DNA of 24,339 nt from Chromera velia (Eukaryota > Sar > Chromeraceae). The stretch spans positions 1 to 24,339 of the forward strand of contig JAHBMJ010001468.1 in the NCBI GenBank assembly GCA_018398765.1, written 5' to 3'. The notes beneath the pieces were generated by a model. It worked only from the letters and a program-made list of their open reading frames with translations. It was not told the DNA's origin and made no database searches. Positions 1 through 8,917 of the stretch are shown piece after piece; position 1 is the first letter of the stretch, and each line of letters opens with the position of its first letter. The translations under genes were made by a program, and so were the position numbers.

Positions 1-543
1 ATTGTAAAGAAAATATTTTAAAGAGTTAAAAACTTAAAATCATACATTCAAATTTAAATATATATATAGTTATCATAAATCAAATTTTTATATAATTCTC
101 TTACTAACTAGGATTTAAAAAACACTTAATGGCACTCTCAAACCGTTTAAAACTCTTTGTTTTAAGTTTTTAATCATTGTTTAGTACCTAGAAATGTTTG
201 ATAGATATGGTAATTTTGGAGACCGTTTTGATGTTGGAGACCGTTTGGGATAGATTTGTCTTTGCTCTCACTCGCCCCTGTCTGACTCTCTCTGTCTGGC
301 TGGCTGCTCTCGCTCGATTCTGACTGTGTCTCTCTGTCTGCCTGTCTGCTCTCACTCATCCTTATCTATTTCTCTCCGGCTGCCTGGCTGCTCCCGTTTG
401 CTTCCGACTGTGTCTCGCTTTCCGTCTGCCCGCTCCCACTGTAGCTAGTAAAGAAGTATCCTAAATTTCACTTTTAAAGTTAAAACTAGAGTAGTAGAGT
501 TTAAAATTAGGTTTAAAACTACGTTTAAAATTTAAGTTACTGA
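1..543. other. AT-rich intergenic sequence
   Basis: No gene is supported here. The stretch is AT-rich, with short runs of A and T, apart from a pyrimidine-rich insert at about 250-442 that is listed separately. The only open frame (minus strand, about 174-359) is a Ser/Gln-rich translation of that insert. Confidence 0.6.
250..442. repeat. Degenerate CTG/TCT-rich tandem repeat, period about 84 bp
   Basis: The motif CTGGCTGCTCTCGCTCG begins at 300 and returns in diverged form (CTGGCTGCTCCCGTTTG) at 384. Each copy is followed by TGACTGTGTCTC or CGACTGTGTCTC and a TCTGCC-type tail. A partial earlier copy lies upstream from about 257. It is a C/T-rich island in otherwise AT-rich DNA. Confidence 0.6.
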
Positions 544-551
544 GATAAATG

Positions 552-780
552 CTAAGCGTCGGCTAAATTAAGAAAAAAAAAAAGAAAAAAAAATAAGTGA
601 TCAGAGGAGATTTTTTTTTTTCTTTTTTTTTTTTAATTTTTAATTTAACCCTGAACAACACTTAACAACAGCTGTGCAACACATGAACAACACTTGAACA
701 ACAGTTGTTTGACCGAAAAAAAAAAAAGTAAAGAGTTTTCGGGGATCTTTTTTTTTTTTCTTTAGCCGACGCCCAACTAG
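552..780. mobile_element. MITE, 229 bp, with 8-bp target-site duplication GATAAATG
   Basis: The element starts with CTAAGCGTCGGCTAAA (552-567). It ends with a sequence whose reverse complement is CTAGTTGGGCGTCGGCTAAA (761-780). The core GCGTCGGCTAAA (556-567) is perfectly inverted at 761-772. The octamer GATAAATG sits immediately outside both ends (544-551 and 781-788). Inside are poly-A and poly-T runs near each end and a run of CAACA-type motifs (about 650-710) ending in a short AACAACAGTTGTT palindrome. There is no coding capacity, so it is a non-autonomous element. An 8-bp TSD is typical of hAT elements and is also seen in P and Merlin elements. Diverged relatives occur near 14.5 and 17.1 kb. 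Confidence 0.85.
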
Positions 781-788
781 GATAAATG

Positions 789-1500
789 TCTGAACTTGCA
801 ATGCATCAGCTATGAAATAATTAGTAATGCTTTTGAAATTAATTCATCTTTATTATATGATTCTTTCAAATTAATTTAAACGTTGAACGGTTGAAGTCTT
901 TAAGTACATATTTCGGAATAATTTTTATAGTAAAAAAAAATGAATTTGTTTATATATGATCTAGAGAGTTTATGATTATAAATGTTACTGAATAAACGTT
1001 TCCCACTTCGATTTTTAAAATCATACCGATTCATACAGTCATAAAAATTTTAAAGTCTAGTTTAAAGTTTAAAGTTTAAAGTCTACTAGTGGACTTTATT
1101 CTAAAAACAACTTTACAGATCGTACCTAGAGTTATTCGCATGTGTTACATATATGATGACTATCGATACGTGGCATATGTTTAATATCATATGATTGTGT
1201 AGTGAGCCTTTCGAAGAGCTTCAGGTTTTCCAGTCACATGGTCCTTTTCAACCGACTGAGTTTGGCACTGAGTCATTTCTTTTAATTTGATATATGAACA
1301 CAATTAAGACGTCTGAATAATTGCATGAGGGTGTGAAGGCGCTGACAGCTGGCAGACAAACAAACACTTCTGCCCGTACGCCCCCCCCACACCAGCCACG
1401 CACCTACTAAAGTCCACTTCTTGGGACCCTTTCTTCCTTTAATCGTCGTTCCACCTTCCTTATTTGAATTCTCGCTCATAGATCACTTTCTCTTTCTGGC
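789..1500. other. AT-rich intergenic sequence, no gene seen
   Basis: AT-rich, with scattered TTTAAA-like words such as the repeated TTTAAAGTTTAAAG near 1050-1080. GC content rises after about 1200. An open frame at 1282-1479 (minus) has no recognisable features. Confidence 0.6.
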
Positions 1501-3266
1501 ATGTCATCATGATTCCTTTCTTCCATTTTAGGTCCAACGCCCAGTTCTTTTCGGTTTCAGTTCCTCTAAGCTCATCTCTCCCTGTTCACCTTGTTCTCCC
1601 GTGCTTCATTTCTGCTCCACCAAGAAGCAACCCTCTCAACTCATCTCAGCTGATCTACTCCCTCCAATTCCTCCCTTGCAGCCTTCTTCATTGCAGCCAG
1701 GCCTCACTCGCCCCATGCGGCATCTGGCTCCTTCCTGCCTCTGGCTGGCATGCATGTCTTCTTCTTCTTGCCCTTTCTTTTCTTTTCGTCTCCCTCTCCT
1801 CTCCTCTCCTCTCTTTCTTTCTTTCTTACCGTCTTCTGTTCTTCTGAAAAGACGCACGGACTCACAACCAGACAGCACAACACCCTGACCTTGAACGGCA
1901 AAGTGGCTGGCAGCTTTTGCACCGTCAGCATTTAGGCAGCAGGCAGAAAGGAAAGGCGGGCGGGTAGGAAGACTGTCCCTCGCGAGCATCGCGTGCGGGA
2001 GTCCATTTTTTCTCCCTGTCGACAGCAGAAAAAAGTGGATGGAGAAGGGACACAGACAGGTTGAGAAGTTTGTCAGAAAAAAGAAAAACACACAGAGAGA
2101 ACCACAGGCGGGAGACATCAACCAAGTAAGAATGACAAATGCCCCCTTTCCCTGCTGTCTGCATTGTACCTGAAGAAAGAGAAGAAAGGACAAGACGACA
2201 AGGATTTGTTTGAAAAGGCCACGCGACGCCAAAGGTGCCCGCCAAAAGGGGGCGGGCCTCGCGCTCCTCTCTCTTTCCTTCTCCTCTTTGTTCTGCTTCC
2301 TTTCCCCCCCTTCCCTTTTCCGCTGCCTGTGCGAGAAGAGAAGAGAGCGACAGCAAAAGCTCGCTCTCTTTCTACCTCTCGCTCTGCCGACAGGAAGGAC
2401 AAACGAACATCAACAGCTGCTCGAGCACCTTCCCACTCATTTCCCCCCCTCCCCAGAATTGGAGGAGAACCCGCCTCAATCAGCATTCCTTCGCCCTGAC
2501 GCTGCAGCGCTCTTGTGTCTCCCTCCTCTTTATTCCCTTGTGGAGGCTGTCAGGGAGTCGGACCTTTTCTTCTGTCCTTCCCCCCCTGCTGGTTGGAACA
2601 ACAATCCTTCAATCGATTTCCAAGGGAAGGCGCCAGCTGGCGTCCGGAGACCTGTGCGCAGTCTCCCTGACACCCCCGAAGTCTTTTCTTGTCCAAATAG
2701 CATTTTTTTCTTCTTCTTGTCTTTCTCTCTTCACCCCTGCTTTGTCTTCACGGCAGATTCTCTTCTCTCTTTTTCTGTCGGTACTTCTTTTCAGTCATGC
2801 GAATGTTCAAAAAAACCAGAAGCTGTGTTTTCAAAAGGCATGATTCATTTAAACACGGTTCAAGAAAGGTGAATGAATCCAGTAAAAGTTGAGTTGTCCA
2901 CGGGTGTGTGAAAGGTGAAACGCAAAAACCAGCTGAATGAGTAGGCATACAAACATGAATCAGACTAGATTGCCAAGCACACACGCACGTACACACATTC
3001 AATTCAACAACCAAATGGAATTCCAGACTGACACACGTCAGTCCAACATCGTCAAACAACCCTCCCCCCTCGTCCCTTCCCCCCACCCACTCCTGCACGT
3101 CTCCCAACCCAATCCCCCCTCGCCACCCTCCCCCCCAACCCTAGCTCCATCTTCTTTGGGAGTGTCGAGTCGACCCAGCCAGCCAATCCAACAGAGACGC
3201 ACAGAGGCGAACTGCAAGTAAGTGAACCCCCCTGCTGTCCCTTCCCCTGCTCGATTGATTTAAAAT
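1501..3266. other. Pyrimidine-rich 3' flank of the light-harvesting gene, no convincing gene
   Basis: The plus strand is dominated by C/T runs (CTCTTT, CCCCTCC), so the minus strand, which is the sense strand of the neighbouring light-harvesting gene, is purine-rich. Many overlapping open frames exist on both strands, but they translate to Ser/Pro/Phe-rich or Arg/Glu/Lys-rich low-complexity peptides. They are explained by composition. A long 3' UTR or spacer is likely. I could not place a polyadenylation site. Confidence 0.5.
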
Positions 3267-4520
3267 TTAGACGACATCGTCGAAATCGATGATCGGCCTG
3301 TTGGTCACATACTCTTGTGCCCACTGCCCGAGAATGGCAATCATCGCCAACCGACCATTCTTGATCTCTCTCAGCTGGGTCGCCTCCAAAAGCTGCAACA
3401 AAAACAAACAAACAAACAGGCAGACAGAACTCAGACAGACACGTACACACAGACGCAAACACAGGCACCCACCCACCCGCATACATGCTTACACAGCTAT
3501 CGATACATTCACTCTCTCACACACACTTCGCCCACTCCACTCGACCACCTACCTGGGGAAATGAATGGAGAGATCCGTCGACACAGAAAAAAACGAAACA
3601 GCCAGAGAGAGAAATGCTTCTAAGAATGGTTTCTTGCACAAGAGAAGAGTCGGTGCCATCACCCACCCCCTCCTCCCGAAAGCTCGGTCAAGGCCCACGC
3701 ACGCACCCCATCTCTAAATTCATCTCATGAACTGAACATCCTAGACACTTTCTCTCTCTCTCTCTCTTTTCCTCTCTCAAGAGAAAAGAAAGAAGGCTGC
3801 CAGCCAGACCCAGACTGCGAGCCGATCCATCCGATGCCCCCAGCCTCCCCTCCCACCTCGGGATCAGAGGGTTTCAGACCGAGAGGGTCGAACCCGAGGT
3901 CGCCGCCCTCCCGTCCGGGCTCGCTCTGGATCTTCTGTCCCAAAGCCTCCACAGCAAAGATCGCAAGAACGATTTGGAGCCCTGCCCAAGGTCTCTCCTC
4001 CATGATTTTGTAAACAGCCTACGAGGAGAAACAAGTTAATTACGTAAATTCATTTTCAACAGGCACCAAGACGTTGTCCAAACTTCTGGATGCGCATGCT
4101 TGCCTGCCCCTCATACAGGTACCAAAAGACTGGAGAGAAGAGAAGGGAAGGGAAGAAAAAAGACGGAAGGAAATCGACGGAGGCATGGGAGAGAACCAAA
4201 ACGCTATCAGAAGCCGAAAAAGGCCAGGAGGGAAAAACAGAAAACCTGGGCAGGGGCTTCTTGCAGGAAAGTCGGAGGGCCTAGGAAATAGTCCGTGTTT
4301 CTACAAGTGAAAGAAAGTCCTCGCTTCAATTTTTACATGTGCATGTAGATACATGCCCAGGGCAAAAAGTCTCTCAGGGAAGCACGCAAGGAAGAAGCGG
4401 GCAGAGGGCAGTAAGCGAAGGCATGAACAGAGTGTATTCAGACAGACAGACGGACAGACAGAGACAAATTGGAGCAGAGCAAACTCACCCCCAAAGATCC
4501 CTTGCCCTCAAAACAAGTGT

Positions 4521-4554
<34 letters not shown>

Positions 4555-5288
4555 AATCATGATGTTCGGATGTTCGGAGAAGCTCAGTGCCTTCCTTCCC
4601 CATCCATTCTCACTGCATGCACCCTGTCAACTTTACTACCCTACAGATATTAAGTTCTCTCTCTTCTTTGTGGAGCCCCTCTTCAACTGAAGCAGCTCCG
4701 TGTCATTTCACCGTCTCCAACAAAACAATCCCGTCTCCTCTCCCTCTGCGTTCTCCCTCCCCCTCGCTGCACCGAACACTGCCCCCACAACTGACCAGGA
4801 AGGTGTGTGATTCCCGCAACAATGTTTCCAAGTGCAGCAAGCATGCACACACGGCCGTGCTTGAGCTCTGCGGCCCTGTACCACTCCAGAGTTTCGAGGG
4901 GAGCGTTCTGAGTGAACCCGATAGGGTCGAAGTCCGGAAGCTCAAAGTCCGTTCCGGGCATTCCCACTGCATTTCTTCCGAGCTTCATGTCAAGAGAGCT
5001 CTGCAAGGGAAAGCGCAAGGGGGGAAGTCATTGCCTTGCAAATTGAGAAGGAGACGAAAAGACTTATGTCGAGGAGAGCTGTCTAACGAACCTTTCCGCT
5101 CCGTGATGGCCTGGAAGAGAGGAGTCCATTGGAGGAGGGGACAAAGGCTGCAAGTCAAAGAGGCAGAACAGGCATAAAGTTTGATGGAAGATCGGCGAAA
5201 TATGAAGAATAGAGGGAAGGAAGAGGTAAAAGAACTGACCGGTGCAGGAAGACACCGACAGAGAAAGCGCGACGGCGAAAAATTTCAT
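3267..5288 (-). CDS. FCP-type chlorophyll-binding light-harvesting protein, plastid-targeted, six exons
   Basis: I reconstruct exons at 5240-5288, 5092-5147, 4796-5000, 4489-4520, 3857-4018 and 3267-3392, all with GT-AG boundaries and compatible phases, giving 209 aa, a usual length for the family. Residues 1-17 form a signal peptide and F18 follows (CTA|FVP). Residues 18-35 are a Ser/Arg/Lys-rich transit peptide. Helix 1 (about 72-99) carries the chlorophyll-binding ExxHxR motif (E80, H83, R85). Helix 2 is about 121-140, and LGFDPLGL follows at 155-162. Helix 3 (about 171-192) carries ExxNxR (E177, N180, R182). The protein would sit in the thylakoid membrane and pass excitation energy to a photosystem. 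Exon 4 is a 32-nt microexon, the least certain piece, but its phase fits exactly. The upstream region is shared with the divergent gene. The subfamily cannot be decided by eye. Confidence 0.93.
4524..4552. repeat. (CA)n microsatellite next to the light-harvesting exon 4 acceptor
   Basis: On the sense (minus) strand this is (TG)n running directly into the TGCAG acceptor of the 32-nt exon 4 (exon start 4520). It takes the place of a normal polypyrimidine tract. Confidence 0.9.
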
Positions 5289-5530
5289 CTTGAAAACTGC
5301 GTTCCAGCAGATCGCTGACGTCGGAGGCTTTCCTGCGGTCCTGTAGATAAAAAAGAAGACTTATGAAGCGTGGTAAGACCGTCGAAAGAGAGCGGGGAGG
5401 GGAAGGTACTTCGCCACGAGACTAGGGTGGCTTTGTCGAGCCTAACTGCACAGCTAGAATTTTGAGAGACGCACGTACTTGGAGACAGCTGCGCGGGGCG
5501 CGGAGTTCCGATTTGCTTTTTCGGGCCAGT

Positions 5531-5568
5531 AACTTTCCGGGGCCCATGCAGAAGAACTTTCCGGGGCC
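5531..5568. promoter_or_regulatory. Direct repeat AACTTTCCGGGGCC x2
   Basis: The 14-mer AACTTTCCGGGGCC occurs exactly at 5531-5544 and again at 5555-5568, a start-to-start spacing of 24 bp. It lies about 245-280 bp upstream of the light-harvesting start codon. Exact duplication in a shared promoter suggests a protein-binding site, but that is inference. Confidence 0.5.
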
Positions 5569-5621
5569 AATTTTTCGCTTTTCGGGGTCGCTCGCACGCA
5601 GACGTGCAGGCACGTACGCGT

Positions 5622-5667
5622 GCGATTTCAAAATCGCTTTCGTGCATCGATCCGATCTTGAAGATCG
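5622..5667. promoter_or_regulatory. Pair of perfect palindromes
   Basis: GCGATTTCAAAATCGC (5622-5637) has 7-bp arms around a CA centre. CGATCTTGAAGATCG (5653-5667) has 7-bp arms around a single G. The two related dyads (CGAT at the outer edge of each) are about 31 bp apart centre to centre. They could bind a dimeric regulator of one or both divergent genes, which is not shown. Confidence 0.45.
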
Positions 5668-5989
5668 AATACAGAAGAAGGAGAAACCGGGTTTCAAGAG
5701 TATGGGAAATTGTCAATCGTCAGTCGTGTGTGAAGTGTGTGAGAGTCATTTACACGTGCACAGAGCTCCTACACTGACGTTGTTTGGGTCCAATCTGTCT
5801 GCGGCTTTCGGCCTGCAGAGAGAAAACGCTCAAGCAGGCTTGGGACAACTCTGTGTCCATCTTTCCACGGAACTGCATCAGTACCCATTCAAAGCAGTGG
5901 TAGACCCTCTTCTGGGGGCCGGTTCCGTCAACAGAGACTCAAAATCGAGCAGTATCTGTGATTGACATCAATCCGCTGACGCTCACAGG

Positions 5990-7782
5990 ATGTCTTCTCC
6001 GGGAAGGGGACGAGTGACGAGTCCCAGGGGAGGGGGGGGAGGGGGGAATGGTGATGAGGATGGCGATGGCACAAAGAGATTCAAGATGCGTGCAGACTGC
6101 AAGTCCATTGCCTGGATGCACTTCCGAAGAGTCCTTGAGAAGGATGCAAAGGGGCAGGACAAACGGTATGCGGTTTGCTACGTCGTCCCACCAGGAAAGA
6201 GCCAACCGTGCATGGCACATCTGACCTATCATAACTCCACTTCTTCCCTTCTGACCCATCTCAAGACCAGACACCCCGAAGTCTTTGAGAACAAGAACAA
6301 GGCCTCCATTCCCCTCGCAGAGCTTGCATCAAACCACGCTCCCTACGTCACCTCTGCACCATCAGTGGTACCTGCCGTGTCGGGTGCCTCACCTTCATCA
6401 GCAGATCGTCCCTCTGGGGCTGCCTCTGTCAAGCGGACAGCCCCCCCATCTCCAAGAAAGGCGGGGAAGAAGAGGGTAGCAGTGGATGGACAAACAGAAG
6501 GGGACGTACAGATGGGGGATGCCTTCGGGACAGGGGAGACCCCTGCAGGTCCTGCTGGGGTCTTTGGGGTGGGGGGGTATTGGCCGGGTCCGGGGGGGCC
6601 CATGATGCCTTATCTTCCGGGTCATCAAATGCAACCAGAAGAGACCCGCGTGGCTTATCCTCAAATACAGGTAGAGCCTGAAACTGGTCTCCTGGCTCAG
6701 TTTCTGTCTGCCAACTATCTGTCTAGTGGGGTGGTTGAACTGCCCCCCTTCCGTCGATTCGTTCAAGCCATTAGCAACTCGTACGAGCCCCCTACTGCCG
6801 AATTCGTCGAGCAAGCCGTGATGCCACAGCTGAAACGCAAAGTGCTCCACCAGCTGCGGCAGTACACAGGGCAGGAAACTCAGCCTGTTTGTATTGCGGT
6901 GGACTTTTGGACCTCAGTTGACGGGTTTAGGAGGTATGCCGAGATCTCTGGCCACTGGCTAGACAACGATTTTACCCCCGTCAATGCCCTGCTTGACGTT
7001 TACGAAATCACAAACCTTACCATGAACCTGGATGCTGAGGGGGGAGGGGCATCATCTTCTTCCTCCTCTTCCTCTTCCTCCGCTTCTGCGGGGGGGGGAC
7101 CCACCTCCTCCTCCACCGCTCCTTCAGAGGCCGAGGTCCAAGCAGCAGCAGACATGTTGAAGGAGGTCCTGCAGGTGTTCTTCATCAATCCCAACCGTCT
7201 GGTCTCCGTGACATCCGATGGGTCGTGGCCTGCAGTGGTGGCTGCGTGCACTGAACTGGGAGTGCCCCACCTTCCCTGCCTTGGCCGTGGTCTGCAGCGG
7301 GCCCTCGACTCGGCCCTCTCCACCATGGAGGGGCCCCGGAAGGCCCTTGAGTGCGCCCGCCGCCTGAACACGCTCTTCAGTGTGTCCACCTTCCACAGGG
7401 AGCTCCTCAGACAGAGGCAGCTGCAGGAAAATCAGGTGAGTGTCTGTGAGAAAGAAGAACAAGGGAAAACACTGTTCGGTCAGGGAGATCACAGCAGATA
7501 TTAATAGAAGCGAAGAGAAAGTGTCAGTCACAGCGGCGAGGGGAGGAGCACCACTCAGAAAGTCCCCCCGAAATGATCTGGAACAGTTGGATCGTCCTGT
7601 AGGTTCCGACCGACATTGAGGGGGATAGATATGGAAAGAGTGCACCCGACATCCGCTTTTCTTCCTCTCACAATACCGTATGAGAACCGACCGCACGGAC
7701 TGCCCTCTGTCAACATATCTCTGTGTAAATATGTCAGTGTATGTATCTGTATCTGTATTTCTCTTTCTTTCTCTCTCTCTCC

Positions 7783-7861
<79 letters not shown>

Positions 7862-7889
7862 GTGTGTGTGTGTGTGTGTGTGTGTGTAT

Positions 7890-7951
<62 letters not shown>

Positions 7952-8879
7952 TGTGCAGCACCACCTGCAAGAGATGACAGAGGAGGAGCGTGACGCCTTC
8001 ATTGCAGTGAACAGGGCAGGGATGGTCACGGAGGTTCAGGGCAGGTGGTGGACGACGCTGACGATGCTGGAAAATCTGGTGCAGAGGCAGCCGTTGATTG
8101 ACTCAGTCATGCTGAGCCTGGCGTCAGTGTCCGGGTCTTCGGGGTGTTCTAAGGTGTTACAGAGACGGGAGTGGTTGGAGGTCTGTCTCCTCCTTCGTTT
8201 CTTCCTGTTATTGAAGGAGACGGCGAATGCTCTGAGTCACCTTTCATTCCCCACTTGGGGTATGGGAGTGTGGGCTCTGGCGAGATTGGACTCTGCTCTG
8301 CGACATGAGGAGGGGGCAGCGAGGGATGCCCTTCAGTCGGGGGAGAACCTCGTGGAAGGCTGTGTGAGTATTTTCTCCCCTTTTCCTGTTCAGTCTCTCG
8401 TTCTGCCTCGCAGCACTTCTGTTTGCCCGTCCGTTTTTTCTTTCTTCGTTAATCCTCCTCTGGTTGTCACTGTGCAATGCTTTTTTTTTGCGACGGTGTC
8501 CCGGTCATTTTTGGCACATTTGTCCTTTGTGGATCAGTCTTCGTTGCTTGCCATGTTTTGTCCGGATGCGTTGTTATGCCTCGCTGCCTTCCGTGCCCTC
8601 GTTCCGTGGTGTGTCCCTTTTTCCATTTATCGATACAAAGGCTGAAGTGAACGGAAAGACGGGTCATCAGATCTCCTTTCGGTTTTGTCTCGTCGAATCC
8701 CTTTTCTCCTATCGCCTTGGATGGATCGGTTTACTTCTTTTTTGTCGGTGCCTGCCTGCCTGTCTATCTCTCCTTCTGCTCGTCTGTCTGTGTCCCTCTC
8801 GCTCGTTTTGTGTCTCTTCCTTCCTTCTTGCTGCTTGATCGATATGTGACGGATGGATGTGGTGATTCGATCGGTCACC

Positions 8880-8917
<38 letters not shown>

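Larger units (their letters stand above)
5289..5989. promoter_or_regulatory. Shared upstream region between two divergent genes
   Basis: These 701 bp separate the start codon of the light-harvesting gene (minus) from that of the BED/hAT-derived gene (plus), so both promoters and 5' UTRs should lie here. I see no clear TATA box. A cluster of short symmetric and repeated sites lies at 5531-5667 (listed separately). CACAG immediately before the GATG at 5989-5992 resembles a 3' splice site, so the plus-strand gene may have a non-coding 5' exon. Open frames crossing this segment on both strands look incidental. Confidence 0.55.

Noticed and set aside
1636-2232. Minus-strand 198-aa frame beginning with a signal-peptide-like hydrophobic stretch
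   Set aside because: The rest is Arg/Glu/Lys- and Gly-rich low complexity arising from a GA-rich strand, with no domain and no exon structure. The hydrophobic start is likely chance.
2210-2872. Plus-strand 220-aa frame
   Set aside because: The Ser/Pro/Leu/Phe-rich translation comes from a pyrimidine-rich tract, and several overlapping frames of similar quality exist on both strands.
5462-5965. Plus-strand 167-aa frame just upstream of the BED/hAT gene
   Set aside because: It lies in the divergent promoter, a comparable minus-strand frame covers part of it, and no family resemblance is seen. The NFPGP duplication comes from the 14-bp direct repeat.
7124-8029. Minus-strand 301-aa His/Thr-rich frame
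   Set aside because: It is a translation of the (GT)n microsatellite and the antisense of real exons.
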